Shown here: positions 1 to 9,000 of the stretch, piece after piece
Position numbering within the stretch: position 1 is the stretch's first letter
Layout of the letters: every line of letters starts with the position of its first letter
Assembly (NCBI GenBank): GCA_023488865.1
Contig: JAMDDG010000080.1
Location: 19,552-29,653, forward strand
Source of the DNA: Bacteroidota bacterium
GTDB taxonomy: Bacteria > Bacteroidota > Bacteroidia > Bacteroidales > Prolixibacteraceae
Reading direction: 5' to 3'
DNA length: 10,102 nt
Notes under the pieces: model-generated
The model's database searches: none
The model's input: only the letters and a program-made list of their open reading frames with translations
Told to the model about the DNA's origin: nothing
Translations under genes and position numbers: made by a program

Positions 1-56
1 GCTCATCAATTTAATGAATTAGCCATTTGCCGGCTTCCAGATTCGTAAAAAATCAC

Positions 57-64
57 TATTTTTG
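57..64 (+). promoter_or_regulatory. Candidate -7 box for psd-pssA
   Basis: TATTTTTG fits the Bacteroidota sigma-70 -7 consensus TAnnTTTG and ends 20 bases before the psd start codon, which would give a very short leader. No good -33 TTTG lies at the usual spacing: the nearest, at 26-29, is 27 bases upstream, where about 19-21 would be expected. This is therefore only a candidate, and the pair could also be read from a gene left of the window. Confidence 0.35.
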
Positions 65-84
65 CGTAACACAAATAAAAAAGA

Positions 85-735
85 ATGAGGTTACACAAGG
101 AGGGCTATTCGATAATTTCGGTAGCTATTATTATCTGGCTGGCTGTCAATTATTTAGTAGGACTAACAGGTGAAACGGCATTTCGTGTTTTCATTTTATT
201 GTCCACCCTGCCCTTATTAATCCTTACCATTCGATTTTTCCGAAACCCTCACAGAAAAATTACTGCTGCTTCCAAATCGGTCTTGTCACCCGCCGACGGA
301 ACCATCGTTGCCATCGAGGAAACAACAGAAAATGAATATTTTAAGGACAAAAGATTGCAGGTCTCCGTTTTTATGTCAATTTACAACGTGCATATTAACT
401 GGATTCCTGTACCCGGGGAAGTCACCTATTTCAAACATCACAACGGTCATTTTATGGCTGCCTACCTGCCAAAATCCTCAACTTTGAACGAAAGGTCCAC
501 TACCGTGATCCGGATGGCCGATGGTACCGAAGTTTTGGTAAGACAGATTGCAGGGGCAATTGCCAAAAGGATCATTACCTATGCAACAGTTGGAAAACAA
601 GTTTCGCAAAATGATGAACTCGGATTTATCCGTTTCGGATCCCGCGTCGATCTTTTTCTGCCTGTCGGAACAAAAGTCAATGTTGAGCTTTGCCAGGAAG
701 TAATTGGCAGTCAAACCATACTTGCAGAATTTTAA
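85..735 (+). CDS. psd: Phosphatidylserine decarboxylase proenzyme (PSD-A type)
   Basis: This enzyme decarboxylates phosphatidylserine to phosphatidylethanolamine at the inner membrane, the last step of PE synthesis. The 216-residue product is the short PSD-A form. It opens with two hydrophobic segments (about 8-27 and 33-50), followed by the FFRNPHR motif (51-57), the ADG motif (70-72) and the NVH-type motif (101-105). The self-cleavage site is FGS with Gly185-Ser186; in this family Ser186 becomes the pyruvoyl group, giving a beta chain of 1-185 and a small alpha chain of 186-216. The ATG at 85 follows an A-rich leader without a Shine-Dalgarno, usual for Bacteroidota. pssA follows after 38 bases on the same strand and makes this enzyme's substrate, so the two probably form an operon. 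Nothing looks broken. Confidence 0.95.
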   Translation: MRLHKEGYSIISVAIIIWLAVNYLVGLTGETAFRVFILLSTLPLLILTIRFFRNPHRKITAASKSVLSPADGTIVAIEETTENEYFKDKRLQVSVFMSIYNVHINWIPVPGEVTYFKHHNGHFMAAYLPKSSTLNERSTTVIRMADGTEVLVRQIAGAIAKRIITYATVGKQVSQNDELGFIRFGSRVDLFLPVGTKVNVELCQEVIGSQTILAEF

Positions 736-773
736 GAGACTGTTTAAATTTCCAACACAATAATTTCTGACGT

Positions 774-1508
774 ATGATCAAAAAGCACATCCCTAATTTT
801 ATCACTTCGCTGAACGTTCTCTGCGGTAGTTTGGCAGTTGTCTTTGCATTGAACGAAGAACTGACAACCTCCGTTTTATTGATCATGCTGGCTGCTGTAT
901 TCGATTTTCTGGACGGAATGACCGCTCGGTTGTTAAAATCCTACTCCCCTATCGGGAAAGAGCTGGATTCGCTGGCAGACATGATTTCTTTCGGTCTGGC
1001 GCCTGGGCTTTTGATGTATAAATTATTGGAAATAAGCATTTTTCGAAATTATTTTCTACCCGAGCTGCAGCCTGAACTTACCTATTCACAAATATTGATT
1101 GAAGGAACCGCCTTTCTAATTCCTATTTTCTCTGCTTTGCGTTTGGCCAAGTTCAATGTAGACGAACGTCAAACCAGCTCGTTCATTGGTTTGCCAACAC
1201 CGGCCAACGCACTGTTTATCTCCTCATTGGCCCTGATTCAGGAACATGGCACCCTTCCGGCCTTTGACAACTTTCTGCTCGGTACTCCTGTTTTACTGGT
1301 TATTACTATTCTTTTCTCCTATTTGTTAGTATCCGAATTGCCGATGTTTTCCCTGAAATTCAAAAACCTCAGCTGGAAAGGCAATCAGGTTCAGTATATC
1401 TTCATTTTCTTATCCGCCCTGCTGATTGCCACCCTCCAATTTTATGGTATCGTAGCAATTATTCCGCTTTTTATTGTGATTTCCGTTATTTTGGCACTAA
1501 AAAAATAA
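774..1508 (+). CDS. pssA: CDP-diacylglycerol--serine O-phosphatidyltransferase
   Basis: This integral membrane enzyme transfers phosphatidate from CDP-diacylglycerol to L-serine, giving phosphatidylserine and CMP; the upstream psd product then decarboxylates it. The 244-residue protein carries the complete CDP-alcohol phosphatidyltransferase signature DG-x2-AR-x8-G-x3-D-x3-D at residues 47-69 (Asp47, Gly48, Ala51, Arg52, Gly61, Asp65, Asp69), with a further Asp44 before it. The remainder is mostly hydrophobic, consistent with several membrane helices, and ends in a lysine pair. The ATG at 774 lies 38 bases after psd. The gene converges on the methyltransferase gene of the minus strand, with only three bases between the two stop codons and no visible terminator hairpin there. 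Confidence 0.95.
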   Translation: MIKKHIPNFITSLNVLCGSLAVVFALNEELTTSVLLIMLAAVFDFLDGMTARLLKSYSPIGKELDSLADMISFGLAPGLLMYKLLEISIFRNYFLPELQPELTYSQILIEGTAFLIPIFSALRLAKFNVDERQTSSFIGLPTPANALFISSLALIQEHGTLPAFDNFLLGTPVLLVITILFSYLLVSELPMFSLKFKNLSWKGNQVQYIFIFLSALLIATLQFYGIVAIIPLFIVISVILALKK

Positions 1509-1511
1509 GCT

Positions 1512-4500
1512 CTATTTATTTTCGACTATTGCAATCTCCTCCTCCGTTAACCCATACAACTCATAAACCAACCTGTCAATCTCACTTTCCAATGCGCTGG
1601 TATCGGCTTTCGGGTCGGCTTGCTTGGCGGCGAGGATACGGTCAACAAGGTTGATGAAGGGTCGTTCCATTTCGTCATCTGGTACAGGTATTGGCAGATT
1701 TTCGAGAAATGCTTTCTTGTAGCGGTATTTACCAACCAATTCGCCACCAGCATAAAACTTCTTGAAAATAAATGTAACAGCTTTTGAATTGAGCAAAGCT
1801 GTCAAATATTTCAGCTTTTCGCCAGTAATGAAAAATACTGTTGCTTCGGGGTAGTAACCTTGTGTATCGTAATAAAACTGTGGTTCGCTTACTATTTCAG
1901 AAAAAACAATTTTTGGTTTTTCAATTTCGTCTATATAAGCACAATTCCTTAAGTTAGTCCAATGCTCACCTTTATCTAATCTTTTTTCCGCTTGTTCTTG
2001 AAATTGTATAAGATATTCATAAATACCTGGATATTCAGCGGGTACATCAATTCGTTTGATATTTTTACTTTTCAAACCATTGTGGGAATTGATTAACCAA
2101 TAATCTGCAAAATTGCAATAATACCTTCTTGTGTCCCGACCTCGTAAAATTGGTTTTAATATATCTGTATTTTGGGGGTCTTTTTCAATTAATTCTGTTT
2201 TTGTTTTTCCATCAATTATAAATGCTTCGTTGTAACCAGTTAATATTCCTCGGTAGTATTCTAAATTCCAATTTTTTAGAGGCTTGCCAACTTTTTCAAA
2301 TTTATCTTTAATGAATACATCAGAGGATTTGGCAATTGCCCAAATTCCATCAGACAATTTATTCGCTATAATGGCATGTTCAGCCACATAATCCGTAATG
2401 GAAATGTCGGGTTTGTAGAATTCATCATTAAACTGAACTGTTAAAGTTTCTCTTGCATTTTGCGATTTTTGAATGGTTAGAATGTTAGAGTGAACTATGG
2501 CATTTTCAAAAATCATGGTTTGCCCAAAATCAACCAACAAAAGCGGATTAGCTGACACAAAAAACTTTCTTAAACTCTTTCCGTAACCTGCCCGCATCCA
2601 TTTGTTCGAAGTTATATAAGTTAAAAAACCATTGTTACGAAGCAAAGAATAACCACGTTCATAGAAAAGAGAATAAATATCACCGGTACGTTCGAAGGTT
2701 TCAAAATTCTGGTTTTTAAGTTGTTCGGCAAGTTTTCCACCTTCTTTTTGCAATTGCACATAAGGTGGGTTCCCGATCACAATATCAAAATAACCCCCAT
2801 TTTTAACTGGATTGACAGGTTTCAATTTTGATTCAATTTTGACTATTTTTTTATTCACTTCTTTTATAGCCGTATTGAGTGAATTAATTAAATAGGTAAT
2901 GTTTTCAGGTTCTCTAGAGACGTTGGATATTTTATTTGTCACTGAGCCAAAAAGTTCGGCTATATTGTTTTTAATATTAATAAGCTCTGTTTCAATTATT
3001 GAAACCTGAAGGTTGGCTGAAATAAATTGTAGTTTTAATATTTCAGGTTTGTGGTTTTGCTTTAGAGAATAATTGATTGTTTCAATTTGTTTGTTAATGG
3101 CCTCTATCTGAAGGTTCAATGCTGATATTTCAGAACTTTGAATATTGTTTTTTTGTACAAAAATATCTGACGATATTCCGAACATCCATTCAGTATCGAA
3201 GAACGGAGAACTGGCGTTTTGGTCGTAAGGGTTCCAATCGGCTAATTGGCGGGCATCTTCGGGGGCAAAATCGCCATTTCGATCCAATAAATTGGCCAGC
3301 TTTTCACGGAGTTTTTTGTCTTCATCGCGGCACTCTTTCTTTTGTTTGGCGGTGCTGGCCAGGAAGTGCCTGTGGCGTGTCTGCATCAATTCGTTGCGGG
3401 TCACCTCTATTTGCGGATCTTCAAACAAATTGAGCTGCGCCTTTTGGGGTGTCAGCCCAATCAAAGTATTGGCCGCCACAAACTTGGTTTCGAGGTTGGG
3501 CAGCGGTTTAATGCCATAATTATCGGCGCTGTCACCGTTGGGTATTTGCTCACAGATTAGCGAAATAAAGAACCGCAACTTGCTAATTTGAACTGCAATA
3601 GACTGGATGTCGATGCCATAAATGCAGTTTTCGATCAGGTAGAGTTTCAGGTCGTAAATCGAGATATTGGCCGGAATGGGCAGTCGTTCGATAATTGCCA
3701 GCATCCGGTTCAATATGCCCATCGGAAAAGCACCCGAGCCACAGGCAGGGTCGAGGATTTTACATGCCTTCAGAGATTTAAAGATGTCGCTCTTTTGCTG
3801 GTCGGTTAGGACAATTGTTTCGTCGTTGTGGTTAATCAACTTGCGGTATTCGGCTTCGAGCTCTTCGCCCACGGTCCGTTTCAGGTGTGCCACCAGACTT
3901 TCGTCTACCATGTATTGTACTATTTCGCGAGGCGTGTAGAACGAACCCGACTGTTTGCGGGCCGTTTCTTTCGTTTCGGGATTGTAAGTTCCCAACAGAT
4001 TTTCAAATACTTTGCCCAACAATTCGGGATCGAGCGCTACCTCCACATCGAGCGGCGAGTTCTCTTCAATGGTAAAATTGTATTTGTTCAGGATGGAAAG
4101 GATACCTTTTACAGGATCGAAAAACAGGATATTCGGGAGAAAAGCCCGAGATTGCTTGTCTCTTCTCCGGCTAAATCCATCGCTGTAAATAATCTTCCCC
4201 TTGCTGTCGGGTGTGTCTTTATCCAGGCATTCAAACAAACCTCCGTTCAGAGAAGGGACTTTGCTGAAGATTTGGATAACCTCTTCTTTCGGAACGGAAA
4301 ATTCGTCGGCATACCTGAAAAGTGTTTTTATGCCATACTGTACTTTGTTTTCGTAGAAACCACCATCGACAGCAAAGTCGCGCTCTTCAATTTTGTTGTT
4401 CAGGGTGGCAAAAAAGAGATTTTGTAAAATAGCCCTGTAAAAAGTATCCTGCTTATTATCTGTTGCCTCGAAATTCTTCAGCAACGATTTTAGTTGGTCA

Positions 4501-5192
4501 ACTTCGAACAGGAGATCAGGTACCAATTTCTTTTGTTTGATAAACCACACGAACATCAGGCGGGTGATCAGCCGGATTAAATGCTCTTCAATTTTCCGGT
4601 CATCGTTTTCGGTACTCCGGTCGTTCGGAAAGGTAACGCCAATTTCATCGGACAATGCCCATTGGTACCAGGTAAAAAGCTCGTTGTAAAACTCTTTGGT
4701 AAGTACCTCCACTGAAAAGCGGTCGTGTAAATCTTTGGAATCCTTGACCCTGCCCTTCACGGAAAGGTATTTGGTTGGCGTATAGACTTTGGCGCCTTCT
4801 CCCAGTAAATAAGAGTAACGTCGAGGGTTGGAGTACGATTTGCGAACTTTATGCTCATCCAGCTCAACATCAATGGAGACCAGCGAAAAACGGTAGGTTT
4901 CGGGACTGTCAATGGGTACAAGCAAAACGAGCGCCTTGTTTTTTGTTGTCCGGTTGTACAGCAATTGAAAAGCCTCTTTCGACAAAGCTACCCGGGCATC
5001 GTGGGTAGAAGTGTGCAGCATCTCAAAAACCTCCAGTCCCAGCGATTTGCACTCTCCCAAGCGGGTTACTTTACGGGTGTAATTCGATTCGAAGTCGAGG
5101 GGTTCTACTTCCTCCAAAAAATCTTCGGGCAGGAATTGATCTAAAAACTTCAGGAACTCTGTACGATTGTAGGTTTGTTTAAAGTTGGTCAT
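1512..5192 (-). CDS. Large Eco57I/type IIG-like DNA adenine methyltransferase with TaqI-like specificity region
   Basis: This is probably the modification (perhaps also recognition) component of a restriction or defence system, methylating adenine N6 with S-adenosylmethionine. The 1226-residue protein has SAM-binding motif I DPACGSG at 481-487 and catalytic motif IV NPPY at 808-811 (preceded by FDIVIG), the order of gamma-class N6-adenine enzymes. A TaqI-like target-recognition region follows, with RGRD near 1017-1020 and a family-typical LPIPVP stretch near the end. Residues 1 to about 185 form a separate N-terminal region in which I see no convincing PD-(D/E)XK nuclease. Between EWMFG (668-672) and FDIVIG lies an insertion of about 129 residues, largely heptad-like and coiled-coil-forming (about 686-800). 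The DNA for the insertion, motif IV and recognition region is much more AT-rich than the rest. Its ATG overlaps the stop of the upstream Bro-N gene (ATGA), suggesting coupled translation. It ends with TAG three bases from pssA. Confidence 0.88.
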   Translation of the reverse strand: MTNFKQTYNRTEFLKFLDQFLPEDFLEEVEPLDFESNYTRKVTRLGECKSLGLEVFEMLHTSTHDARVALSKEAFQLLYNRTTKNKALVLLVPIDSPETYRFSLVSIDVELDEHKVRKSYSNPRRYSYLLGEGAKVYTPTKYLSVKGRVKDSKDLHDRFSVEVLTKEFYNELFTWYQWALSDEIGVTFPNDRSTENDDRKIEEHLIRLITRLMFVWFIKQKKLVPDLLFEVDQLKSLLKNFEATDNKQDTFYRAILQNLFFATLNNKIEERDFAVDGGFYENKVQYGIKTLFRYADEFSVPKEEVIQIFSKVPSLNGGLFECLDKDTPDSKGKIIYSDGFSRRRDKQSRAFLPNILFFDPVKGILSILNKYNFTIEENSPLDVEVALDPELLGKVFENLLGTYNPETKETARKQSGSFYTPREIVQYMVDESLVAHLKRTVGEELEAEYRKLINHNDETIVLTDQQKSDIFKSLKACKILDPACGSGAFPMGILNRMLAIIERLPIPANISIYDLKLYLIENCIYGIDIQSIAVQISKLRFFISLICEQIPNGDSADNYGIKPLPNLETKFVAANTLIGLTPQKAQLNLFEDPQIEVTRNELMQTRHRHFLASTAKQKKECRDEDKKLREKLANLLDRNGDFAPEDARQLADWNPYDQNASSPFFDTEWMFGISSDIFVQKNNIQSSEISALNLQIEAINKQIETINYSLKQNHKPEILKLQFISANLQVSIIETELINIKNNIAELFGSVTNKISNVSREPENITYLINSLNTAIKEVNKKIVKIESKLKPVNPVKNGGYFDIVIGNPPYVQLQKEGGKLAEQLKNQNFETFERTGDIYSLFYERGYSLLRNNGFLTYITSNKWMRAGYGKSLRKFFVSANPLLLVDFGQTMIFENAIVHSNILTIQKSQNARETLTVQFNDEFYKPDISITDYVAEHAIIANKLSDGIWAIAKSSDVFIKDKFEKVGKPLKNWNLEYYRGILTGYNEAFIIDGKTKTELIEKDPQNTDILKPILRGRDTRRYYCNFADYWLINSHNGLKSKNIKRIDVPAEYPGIYEYLIQFQEQAEKRLDKGEHWTNLRNCAYIDEIEKPKIVFSEIVSEPQFYYDTQGYYPEATVFFITGEKLKYLTALLNSKAVTFIFKKFYAGGELVGKYRYKKAFLENLPIPVPDDEMERPFINLVDRILAAKQADPKADTSALESEIDRLVYELYGLTEEEIAIVENK
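1700..3170 (-). other. AT-rich block within the methyltransferase gene (probable exchanged specificity module)
   Basis: Hand counts of 60-base rows give about 27% GC (2941-3000), 28% (3121-3180), 30% (2041-2100) and 33% (2101-2160). Flanking rows give 52% (3241-3300), 53% (3361-3420), 50% (1561-1620) and 52% (1621-1680). The change is abrupt near 3175 and more gradual near 1700. The block codes for the coiled-coil insertion, motif IV and the TaqI-like recognition region, while motif I and both protein ends lie in the GC-richer flanks. I infer module exchange between alleles; the reading frame is intact throughout. Confidence 0.6.
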
Positions 5193-6028
5193 TTTTTAGG
5201 ATTTGGTTCAGGTAATGAGTCTATGTTTTTGGCGTTCAGGGGTGTTACAATGCTTTTGCCGATGTTTGCCTCGATCTCTTTGCGGGTATTGCCAACGATC
5301 GAACCTCCACGGGCAGCTACCTTCCGGTTTTCAGCCAATGTTTTTGGTTTGTGTTCCTTCGATATTTCGGCGGTAGTGGCTTCGGCAAGTGTGTTGAGCG
5401 CCAATTCGAGGTTGGTCATATTATCACGAAGGCTCTCTTTCTTTAATCCTTTATATTGCTTGTATTCTTTTGTGGTCAGGCCCGACCATCCATGGGTAAT
5501 AATATCGGTTAATGTGGCATATTCCTGGCCTTTTTGAACACCCCCCTGCTCCCACTCATCGGTAAGTTCTTTGCGTACTTCAATACTTTTGAGCCGCTGA
5601 TTGATCCAATTGGTTGAGTATCCTTTCCGGTGGTAGTATTCCAGCATCCGGTCGATACCCAATTCGGGGTCGTCTATTTCGTCCAAACGCTCGCGGGCTA
5701 TTTCGGCAAGCCACAGTTTAAATGGCTCAGCTTTAGGCGACGGGATGGATTGGATTAAGCGGAAAATCTGCTCTACATCGGCTACATCGGTTTTGTAAAA
5801 CTTTCCATCGGCCGATTGCATTTTCAGTTGACTACAATTTGTAGCCAACTGACTTCCCTCTTTTTTGAGCCGTGTTTTCAATACGCTCCAGTACTTGCGG
5901 GGGTTTGGACTATCTGTTAATACTTCAACCACATCAACAATGGATAAATACCATTTCCCTTGCTCGTTGTCCCATACGGTACGAACTTTCTTATCTTCAA
6001 AGAGTTTTAGTGCGTTTTGATTAGTCAT
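5189..6028 (-). CDS. Bro-N domain protein with DinD-like C-terminal region
   Basis: The 279-residue protein starts with a Bro-N-type DNA-binding domain (about residues 10-110; VRTVWD and WYLSIVDVV are characteristic), as found in phage antirepressors and baculovirus BRO proteins. The C-terminal half resembles the E. coli DNA-damage-inducible protein DinD: a LRDNMTNLEL stretch, then TLAEATTAEISKE, then a glycine-containing basic segment (AARGGSIVGNTRKEIE) near the end. Bro-N proteins bind DNA; DinD is SOS-induced and is reported to affect RecA filaments. The role here is unknown, with an accessory or regulatory function for the surrounding restriction-like genes as the simplest inference. It begins 14 bases after the helicase stop, and its TGA overlaps the methyltransferase ATG by four bases, so it is locked into the operon. 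Genes of this kind also occur between subunits of type I restriction loci. The first ATG follows an A-rich leader (TTTGCAAAATG). Confidence 0.8.
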   Translation of the reverse strand: MTNQNALKLFEDKKVRTVWDNEQGKWYLSIVDVVEVLTDSPNPRKYWSVLKTRLKKEGSQLATNCSQLKMQSADGKFYKTDVADVEQIFRLIQSIPSPKAEPFKLWLAEIARERLDEIDDPELGIDRMLEYYHRKGYSTNWINQRLKSIEVRKELTDEWEQGGVQKGQEYATLTDIITHGWSGLTTKEYKQYKGLKKESLRDNMTNLELALNTLAEATTAEISKEHKPKTLAENRKVAARGGSIVGNTRKEIEANIGKSIVTPLNAKNIDSLPEPNPKK

Positions 6029-6042
6029 TTTGCAAAGATGTT

Positions 6043-9000
6043 TTATAATAATTCCTCCGATAAAATCAGCACTTCACTACCCATCTCTATTTCACCGGCA
6101 GTGTCAATCATCTTGTTGATATAACTTTGTTCGATTTCATCCGGCAGTGTTGCAAACTCTTTTTTGTTTAGTTTATTGATGAACCGCAAAGAGTGCCCCG
6201 ATAAACCATCCATCTCAATCACTTTGGCAAGGTCTTTCAGGTAATCGTGGGTCACCATGTTCTCTTTGAGCATGGCATTTATCTTATCGAGGGCTTCACG
6301 TTTCGATTTCTCCACTTTATCGTCTTTGCTGTTTTGGAAAAGGTTTGCTTTCACACTTTGGTAGATGGTATCGTAACGATCAGAAACTTTGTGTGGTTGC
6401 TCAAAAACTGTGGCCTCGAAAAGTGAGATGGCCTGTTCGGGGGTGATTGCCATAACTCCTTCTGGTGATTCACCTATTTTAAAGACAAAATCATTGCCCT
6501 TTTTACCGAAAACCAGTACTCCTTGTGATGGCTTTTCAACCTTACGGCCAATTTTGGCACGGTGGGGGATGGCCAGCGCATCGCGGTAATACTCACTATT
6601 CATTAATGAATTAAAAAGTTCTTTGTAAGGAGTTTCCCACGAAAGCGTTTCAATGGCATTGAACTCTTTGTCGTACCGCTCTTTGAAATACGACCGAAGA
6701 TCTTCATTTTTGGTTAGGATTTTTGTGTCTTCACCCATAATTGCGTGGATCATTGCCATTTTAAGTGTTGAAATCTCCCTGGTTCGAGTTTCCTTTTCGC
6801 CCACTTCGGTAGGAAAATAGTTGAAAATATGGAGTTCGTCAAAAACCTTTTTGTTAATCCGGTTGATCCGGCCAACCCGCTGAATCACCCTTGTGGGATT
6901 GTATGGAATGTCGTAATTGAATATTGCCCCTGCCCGGTGAAGGTTGTAACCTTCGCTTATAGCATCAGTAGCGATCAGCACTTTATAATCATCTCTTTGC
7001 ATTTCCGGCTTTAACCCTGCATCAAAGTTGGACCGGATGGTCTCTTTGTTTGTGGGCGAAGCATCGGCAGAAGTATAGCTGAATATTTGCAATTTCTCCT
7101 CTTTAAGTTGATCGTTCAGGTAGTTAACCGTATCGGCAAACTCGCTGAACACAACTATTTTACGGTTTGGTTCTTTTTGCAATTTTTGCCGGATGATCTC
7201 TCTGAAAGATTCTAATTTAACATCTACAATCGGTTGATCGCGATTAAACCACTCCTTTTTAATGGATTTAAGTAGTTTGATATCAGCCAGAATATCTTCC
7301 CTGAAATCACCCCGAAGGTCAGCAAGCTCAATCTCAAACATCCCTTTTTGGGTGAATTTGTCGAACATCTCCGTCAACTCCTCATCCGTATTGTCGTTGG
7401 TCGATCTGTAAAAATCATCAACCGACGGCAGATAACCCTTCTTGTAGATAGGCACCTTTTTACGTTTATCCATCCAGGCAATAATCCCCTCCGACGAAAT
7501 AATCATAAAATTGAGCGAGTTTTCAAAAGCCTTAACCGAACTCTCAAACCGCCTTACCAGGAGGTGTCGCATAAACCTTGATAAGTTTCGCTGGGTACCT
7601 CTAAACAAATTGTAGTCAAAACCTGCATCTTCGATCTTTTTCTTGATGGACTCTTTTTTCTTCTCGTTGATATAGGCAATTGGCTGGTAGCGTGCCGCTT
7701 TAAATGAGTTAGCTATTTGTGGTATTCCTTCGTCGTCTTCGGGCGGGGCAATCAGATTAAGCGTTCTGACGTAAAGTTCTTCCAGCTTACCGAGTGGATA
7801 TTCCAACAGCTCGGGGTCGCCAACCTTGGCAAACTCTATTTTTTGAAGTTTGAGGTCGTTTTTATATTCTGTAATCGCCTCTAAATCTAAACGTGAACGG
7901 CGTATAACAAGTGGTGAAATAATAGCCCGTATTTTCCGGGCAATTTGATCTATCGCAGCCTTTAGTTCATCTGCATTCAACTTTTTCTTTTTTTGATCTT
8001 TTGTCAGGTCAGTATAGTCCTTGATCAAATTTCTAAACTCGCGCCCCAGGTTATCAACTGTTTTAAGTGTTGATTTTGATGGGATTTGAAAGAGCCGAAC
8101 CATCGAATAAATATCCTGTGGTTTATTGTTGAATGGCGTAGCAGTGAGGAGCATCACCTTATTCCCCTGACAAAGTTTATGCAAATCGGCATAATCCTGG
8201 GTAAAGTCATTCCGATATTTATGCGCTTCATCGAGTATGATCAGCCATTTATCTTTTCCAGTTGAAAGGGTACGGTAGAAATCCAACGCTTTTTTAATGC
8301 TGCCACTGCTGAAAACGGTTGCCGCAAATTGAAATTCCGTTTTGTATTCGTTCCATTGAGGCACAAGGTGAGGAGGCGCTACGATAATGGTTTTCAGTCT
8401 GAGATTATGAGCTACAGCCGAACCAATGACACTCTTTCCAAGACCCACCACATCAGAAATGATGACCCCATTGTGGTTCTCGATGGTCGAAAGGGCCATT
8501 TTTACAGCATCGGCCTGATATTTAAGGTTAAGGTATTTACCGTCGGTAATTTCGTGGGCAGTCCGTACCTCTTTGCTATAGCTGATCGAAAAAAATTCTT
8601 GCAGTACCCTAAGGTAGAAAGCATAAGGTGAATACAGCTTTTCAAACCATGTTTTTTCAATAACCCCGTTTTCAAACTCTTTGATGTTATCCTTGTCTGC
8701 TATTACAATTGCATTTTCCCAAAGTTGTTCAAAAATGGCTTTACCCTCTTCATAATCTCCTTTCCCTCTAAGAATTGCATTCAACTCCAATCTGCCTCTT
8801 AATCCGGATACCGAAAGATTACTCGATCCTGTAATCAAAGAACCTGGATAAGTACCACATTCGTTAAAATCCCCTCGGTTCTCAAAAAGGTACATCTTTG
8901 CGTGGTTTGGTTCTTTGGTTTTGCGGATCTCTAAAGTGCCGTTTTTTATCTTCTCATAGAATACGCTGAACGCCTCCTCTTTGCCGGCACTATCAAAATA

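Noticed and set aside
3119..4427. Plus-strand open frames opposite the methyltransferase gene
   Set aside because: They overlap one another, lack recognisable domains and sit wholly antisense to a gene with clear methylase motifs, so they are shadows.
1512..5192. BREX PglX as the identity of the large methyltransferase
   Set aside because: None of the other BREX genes (brxA, brxB, brxC, pglZ, brxL) is present in the window, and the helicase partner has a PLD domain unlike BREX helicases. Both the methylase family and the TaqI-like recognition region are shared widely, so similarity alone is not enough.
6053..6058. GGAGGA on the minus strand near the end of the helicase gene, as a Shine-Dalgarno for the Bro-N gene
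   Set aside because: It lies 24 bases before the Bro-N ATG, too far for a ribosome binding site, and it is within the helicase codons. Bacteroidota rarely depend on such sites.
7988..7994. Run of seven T (A7 on the coding strand) in the helicase gene as a phase-variation tract
   Set aside because: It encodes part of a lysine-rich stretch (DQKKKK), the frame is intact, and the length is modest. No second allele is available to suggest slippage.
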